Shown here: positions 15,150 through 18,379 of the stretch, piece by piece
How the letters are laid out: each line of letters begins with the position of its first letter
Numbering within the stretch: the first letter of the stretch is position 1
DNA from: Actinomycetes bacterium
GTDB taxonomy: Bacteria > Actinomycetota > Acidimicrobiia > Acidimicrobiales > UBA8190
DNA: 18,379 nucleotides
NCBI GenBank assembly: GCA_021779775.1
Contig: JAJYAB010000004.1
Span: 1 to 18,379, forward strand
Direction of reading: 5' to 3'
The notes under the pieces: generated by a model
The model's input: only the letters and a program-made list of their open reading frames with translations
The model's database searches: none
Told to the model about the DNA's origin: nothing
Translations under genes and position numbers: made by a program

Positions 15150-15460
15150 CCCCTTACCATTGCAGTGCCGGCGCCTCCATGCGACACGGGGCACGACCAG
15201 CGTCCGTCAGCGAGAGCCGACACTCACCCCCGGAGCCCGCAGCGGTGCTGCCGTCAGCATGGTTCACCAACCGTAGCCTGCCGGAGGAGAACTTGGGTTA
15301 GCGCTGTGTCAGGCAGATCTCAAGTGCGGACGCCACAGATCGACGAGCGTCGCCGGTCGCTCGCCCGGCGTGCGGATCGCGGCGGGGTCATACCCAGCAC
15401 GCTTCCGGCGCAGGCCTGTCCTCGGGCTGGGGCTGGGCGCCGGCTCCGTAGGATGCAGCA
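15150..15460. promoter_or_regulatory. Divergent intergenic region before pabBC; TAGGAT element at 15449-15454
   Basis: No convincing gene was seen in this 311-bp space. It must hold the promoters of the glycosyltransferase (leftward) and pabBC (rightward). TAGGAT at 15449-15454 ends 6 nt before the pabBC GTG. As a -10 box it would make a leaderless mRNA; as AGGA it would be a weak ribosome binding site at 7 nt. GGTT-CACC-AACC near 15260-15272 is a small inverted repeat of unknown meaning. Confidence 0.4.
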
Positions 15461-17335
15461 GTGCGCCCGGTGCAGGCCCGGTTCGACGATTTCCGGTCGG
15501 GATCGGCGATCATGTTAAAGGGGTACATCGGCGAGCTCCGGGCTGACCACGTCGACGACGTGGCCGGGCTCCTCCACGACGTGGAGGCGGCAGCGGCAGC
15601 CGGCCGCTACGCGGCGGGGCTCGTCGCCTACGAGGCGGCAGCCGGGCTCGATCCCAGCCTGACCGTCCGGACCGGGACTGATCGCCCGACGACGCCTCTC
15701 GCGTGGTTCGGGCTCTTCGAAGAGGCGTGCCGGGTCCCCCTGGTCCAAAGCAGTGACGGCCACGGTTTGCCAGCGTGGCAGGCCGATACCGTGGCGAGCG
15801 CGCACCGGCGTTCCGTAGCCGCCATCCGCCGGGCGATCGCTGCCGGACGCGTGTACCAGGTTAACCACACCATCCGGCTCTGTGCCTCGGACGTGGATAA
15901 CCCCGAGTCCCTGTACCGCCACCTCGCTATAGGCCAGCAGGGTGCGTACCACGCGTTCCTGCAGACATCCGATTGGGCCGTGCTCTGCGCTTCGCCGGAG
16001 CTCTTCCTCGAATTACACGGCAACGACGTCATCACCCGACCGATGAAGGGGACAGCACGGCGGGGCCGCTGGCCAGGCGAGGATGCGGAGCGCTGCCGGA
16101 CGCTCGCCCAATCGGCGAAGGAGCGCGCAGAGAACATCATGGTCGTCGACCTGCTACGCAACGACCTCGGCAAGGTAGCCGAAGTCGGAACGGTGCGGGT
16201 AGCGCGCCTTCTCGACGTCGAGGCGTACCCGAGCGTGTGGCAGGTGACCTCCACGATCACGGCCCGCCGGCGCGACGAGGTGGGGCTGGCTGGCCTTTTC
16301 GAGGCGGTGTTCCCCTCGGGGTCGGTGACCGGTGCGCCCAAGCGCGAGGCGATGCGCATGATCGCCGAGCTGGAGGAAACCCCCCGGGGGGTCTACTGCG
16401 GCGTGGTGGGGCTCGTCGGCCCGGAAGATCCCTTCCGCCGCGCGAACGGTACCCGGCCTCAGGGCATGCCGGACGCAGTGCATGCCCGCTTCGCCGTCGC
16501 CATCCGCACCGCCGTGGTCGACAAGCGGACGGGCACCGCATCGTACGGGGCGGGCGGCGGGATCACCTGGGGATCGGAGGCCCGTGCCGAATGGATCGAG
16601 GTGCAGGCCAAGACCTCGCTGCTCCGACGGCCGACCCCTCGGCCGTCCGGGCTCTTCGAGACGCTGGCCTGGCACCCACAGCATGGCGCGCCGCTTCTCG
16701 ACCGGCATTTGCAGCGTCTCGGTGGCTCAGCGAAGATGCTCGGGCTGGCGTTCGACGACGTCGAGATCAGACGGCTGGTGACGGCGGCAGTGACCGGGTC
16801 CCCGTCGACGTTGCGGATCCGGATCGTCCTCGATACGGACGGTTCGGCACAGGTCGACACGGCGCCACCTCCGGCGCACCCGACACGGGCACTACGCCTC
16901 GCCATCGATGACGAGCTTGTCGATCCCGACGACCCGCTCCTCTTCCACAAGACGTTGGATCGCACACGATACGACCGGTGCTCGGCGCGCCACCCCGCTG
17001 CCGACGACGTCGTGCTGGTGAACCAGCGGGGTGAGGTGACCGAGACGACGCGGGCCAACCTCGGCCTGCGTATCGGAGGACGGTGGTGGACACCCCCGAT
17101 CGGGTCGGGGTGCCTGCCCGGCATCCGCCGCTCCCTGCTGGTGGAGTCCGGCGTCGTCGCCGAGCGCCCGCTCACCGTCCACGACCTACGACGGGCCGAA
17201 GCCGTCGCCACCTTCAGCTCCCTGCGGGGCTGGCTGGCCGCTGTAGTGGAGCCCATCGCCTCCGACCCGGCGCCGGCTGCACTCGACCAGGTGGCGGGTG
17301 ACGTAGCGCTACCATCACAGCCTCCGGGCGCATAG
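15461..17335 (+). CDS. pabB: Aminodeoxychorismate synthase component I fused to 4-amino-4-deoxychorismate lyase (PabB-PabC)
   Basis: A 624-residue fusion that carries out two steps of 4-aminobenzoate (folate precursor) synthesis. Residues about 20-390 are a chorismate-binding PabB domain: RVYQVNHTIRL (130-140), RPMKGTARRG with Lys196 in the PIKGT position, ENIMVVDLLRNDLGKV (224-239), PSGSVTGAPKREAMRMI (285-301) and SYGAGGGITWGSEARAEW. Residues about 395-624 are a PLP-dependent class IV lyase/aminotransferase domain: GLFETLAWH, DRHLQRLGGSAKMLG, Lys497 in FHKTLDRTRYD as the likely PLP lysine, and NQRGEVTETTRANLGL with GCLPGIRRSLL. No glutamine amidotransferase (PabA) gene is in the window. GTG 15461 was chosen for the AGGA 7 nt upstream; ATG 15512 is possible. 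The stop codon lies within tRNA-Val. Confidence 0.93.
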   Translation: MRPVQARFDDFRSGSAIMLKGYIGELRADHVDDVAGLLHDVEAAAAAGRYAAGLVAYEAAAGLDPSLTVRTGTDRPTTPLAWFGLFEEACRVPLVQSSDGHGLPAWQADTVASAHRRSVAAIRRAIAAGRVYQVNHTIRLCASDVDNPESLYRHLAIGQQGAYHAFLQTSDWAVLCASPELFLELHGNDVITRPMKGTARRGRWPGEDAERCRTLAQSAKERAENIMVVDLLRNDLGKVAEVGTVRVARLLDVEAYPSVWQVTSTITARRRDEVGLAGLFEAVFPSGSVTGAPKREAMRMIAELEETPRGVYCGVVGLVGPEDPFRRANGTRPQGMPDAVHARFAVAIRTAVVDKRTGTASYGAGGGITWGSEARAEWIEVQAKTSLLRRPTPRPSGLFETLAWHPQHGAPLLDRHLQRLGGSAKMLGLAFDDVEIRRLVTAAVTGSPSTLRIRIVLDTDGSAQVDTAPPPAHPTRALRLAIDDELVDPDDPLLFHKTLDRTRYDRCSARHPAADDVVLVNQRGEVTETTRANLGLRIGGRWWTPPIGSGCLPGIRRSLLVESGVVAERPLTVHDLRRAEAVATFSSLRGWLAAVVEPIASDPAPAALDQVAGDVALPSQPPGA

Positions 17336-17402
17336 CTCAGCTGGTTAGAGCGCAGCCTTCACACGGCTGAGGTCGGGGGTTCGAGTCCCTCTGCGCCCAC
17401 CA
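17326..17402 (+). tRNA. tRNA-Val (anticodon CAC), CCA end encoded
   Basis: A complete cloverleaf can be folded. The acceptor stem is GGGCGCA (17326-17332) with TGCGCCC (17392-17398). The D stem is GCTC/GAGC, the anticodon stem CAGCC/GGCTG around the loop TTCACAC, and the T stem GGGGG/CCCTC around TTCGAGT. Discriminator A17399 is followed by an encoded CCA (17400-17402). The anticodon CAC reads GTG, hence valine. Its first 10 nt overlap the 3' end of pabBC, and the serine recombinase reading frame on the other strand runs into its anticodon loop. A promoter, if separate, must lie inside pabBC. Confidence 0.97.
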
Positions 17403-17841
17403 CACTTGTCGTTGTACGAACACCCTCCCCTTCGGTGAGGTCACGATCGAGCGTGTCTGGCCACGCGTCGGGCGGAGGGCTGAGGACGCGGTAGACCGGG
17501 CGTACTCGGGTGGCGCTCTCCACCTCGAGGCTCTTCACGAAGGCCCGGGCGACCGTTTTCTTGATGTCGTCGGGAGCGTGCTCGGCGACGTGCTCGAGCT
17601 CTCGATGGATGGCGGCGAGCACGGCGGGGCTGGGGAGGGTGTCGGAGCTCGATGGGAGCGCCTCGGCGAGCTCGGTTCGGCGTGCGCGCAGCGTCTTTGT
17701 CGTGAGCCCGAGCTCTCGGACCCGGTCGGCGAACGCCTCGTCGGGGAGCGTGCCGCGCTCGAAGGCCGTCATGTAGCGCTCGATGGCGGCCTCGGTCTTG
17801 GCTATTTCGGTAGCGAGGCGTTCCGATGACATCGACGTCAT
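17359..17841 (-). pseudogene. C-terminal fragment of a large serine recombinase (integrase-like), catalytic domain absent
   Basis: A 160-residue frame whose start, LATEIAKTEAAIERYMTAFE followed by RGTLPDEAFADRVRELGLTT, is the coiled-coil and flanking region typical of large serine recombinases of phages and integrative elements. DDIKKTVARAFVKSLEVESA and RPVYRVLSPPP match the segment near their C-terminus. The resolvase domain, recombinase domain and zinc ribbon, about 300 residues normally found upstream, are missing. In their place, on the same strand in another frame, is a transposase-like gene, whose stop overlaps this frame's ATG as ATGA. The last 12 residues (GAEGLEPPTSAV) are simply the antisense of tRNA-Val, and the stop is in its anticodon loop. 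It could be translated as a small protein by coupling, but a decayed integrase is more likely. Confidence 0.7.
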
Positions 17842-18379
17842 GCAGCGGCCGGTTGCGGTAGAGGTTCGAGGCTGAACCGAGCCTTGGGTGGAGAGTCGGC
17901 AGCCCGAGTCTCGGACCACCGTCCGTGATGGTACTTGTGCTCCAGCTTGGTCATGAGGATGGCCCGGATGCCGGGGATGGACCACCGCACCCCGACGTCG
18001 CTGCGGCGGTTCATCTCCCGCATGACCCGCTCCAGGACGCCGGTGCCGACGTCGGGTCGACCTTTGTGGCCGGTCAGGAGGTGCCCTGCTGTCGGGTTGG
18101 CGAGGAACGTGAACACTTCGTCCCTCGCGTTGCGGAGATGGCTGGGCGCGGCGTGACCACCGTCGAGCTCGATGCTGTCGGCCACCAGGTCGAGGCACTC
18201 GAGTGCGAGGTCGAGGTCGCGCTCTGCCCATGCGTTGGCGAGGAGTGTCTCCAGATTGGCCACCGCATCGTCGACGATGCCCGCTGGCACCCGGTCCTTG
18301 TAGCGCAGGAGCTTCACCATCGCTCGGCTGAGATGCCACAGGCAGCGTTGGCGGGGCACGGTGGCGAATCGTTCCCCAC
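17838..18379 (-). mobile_element. Transposase-like protein, C-terminal part, running off the window
   Basis: The last 180 or so codons of a gene that enters from the right edge. The frame is open to the window end, reading GERFATVPRQRCLWHLSRAM first, a form of the QxCxxHxxR motif that follows the second catalytic Asp in several DDE transposase families. Near the C-terminus GTGVLERVMREMNRRSDVGV followed by RWSIPGIRAILMTKLEHKYH resembles the GSGxxE...GMRWSxxG end of ISLre2/ISKra4-like transposases, whose Glu would be the third catalytic residue. I cannot name the IS family, and the N-terminal catalytic residues are outside the window. The C-terminal 25 residues are low complexity. No terminal inverted repeat was found between its stop and the tRNA. 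Confidence 0.6.

Noticed and set aside
15078..15518. Plus-strand open frame between the glycosyltransferase and pabBC
   Set aside because: It starts inside the glycosyltransferase, overlaps the pabBC start, has no ribosome binding site and no recognisable sequence features.
17362..17397. GAEGLEPPTSAV as a conserved C-terminal protein motif of the recombinase
   Set aside because: It is the antisense translation of tRNA-Val and a well-known by-product of frames running into tRNA genes.
17403..17445. Intrinsic terminator just after tRNA-Val
   Set aside because: Only a very short CCTC/GAGG pairing around CCTTCGGT was seen, without a T-run, and it lies within the recombinase remnant on the other strand.

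Overview
The window is high-GC DNA with closely packed genes. It has frequent GTG starts, TANNNT-like promoter elements and actinobacterial gene architectures (CbiG-CobJ fusion, long CbiX with a C-terminal Cys motif, PabB-PabC fusion). An actinobacterium is likely, perhaps Acidimicrobiia; that class-level guess comes from family knowledge and not from any marker gene here.

Region 1 (1-10326) is a cobalamin (B12) corrin-ring locus. It opens with the last 66 codons of cobO (corrinoid adenosyltransferase) and cobB/cbiA (a,c-diamide synthase). A divergently oriented DMT-family permease follows on the minus strand. Then come eight genes on the plus strand whose ends all overlap by 1-8 nt: cobI, cobM, cbiD, cobL (CbiE-CbiT), a CbiG-CobJ fusion, a small 2[4Fe-4S] ferredoxin, cobH/cbiC and cbiX. 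CbiD, CbiG and CbiX together point to the cobalt-early, oxygen-independent route. The set covers cobalt insertion, every ring methylation, ring contraction and lactone opening, decarboxylation, the C11-to-C12 methyl shift and a,c-amidation. The one missing ring step is the cobalt-precorrin-6A reductase (CbiJ/CobK).

Region 2 (10327-15460) is unrelated. It holds a decayed aldehyde dehydrogenase C-terminus (minus), a small unknown ORF, an MFS transporter (minus), an acyl-CoA dehydrogenase (plus) and a glycosyltransferase (minus). Its intergenic spaces include an exact 16-bp tandem duplication upstream of the acyl-CoA dehydrogenase.

Region 3 (15461-18379) starts with a PabB-PabC fusion (4-aminobenzoate synthesis) whose stop codon lies inside the following tRNA-Val(CAC). 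On the opposite strand, reading into that tRNA, is the C-terminal coiled-coil part of a large serine recombinase without its catalytic domain. It is joined by an ATGA overlap to the C-terminal part of a transposase-like gene that runs off the window. This looks like the edge of a degraded or composite mobile element abutting a tRNA.

No wholly new system is evident. The more unusual points are in-frame tandem repeats in or at the ends of four successive cob genes, the start of cobB, the ferredoxin inside the cob operon, and the overlapping gene ends at tRNA-Val.
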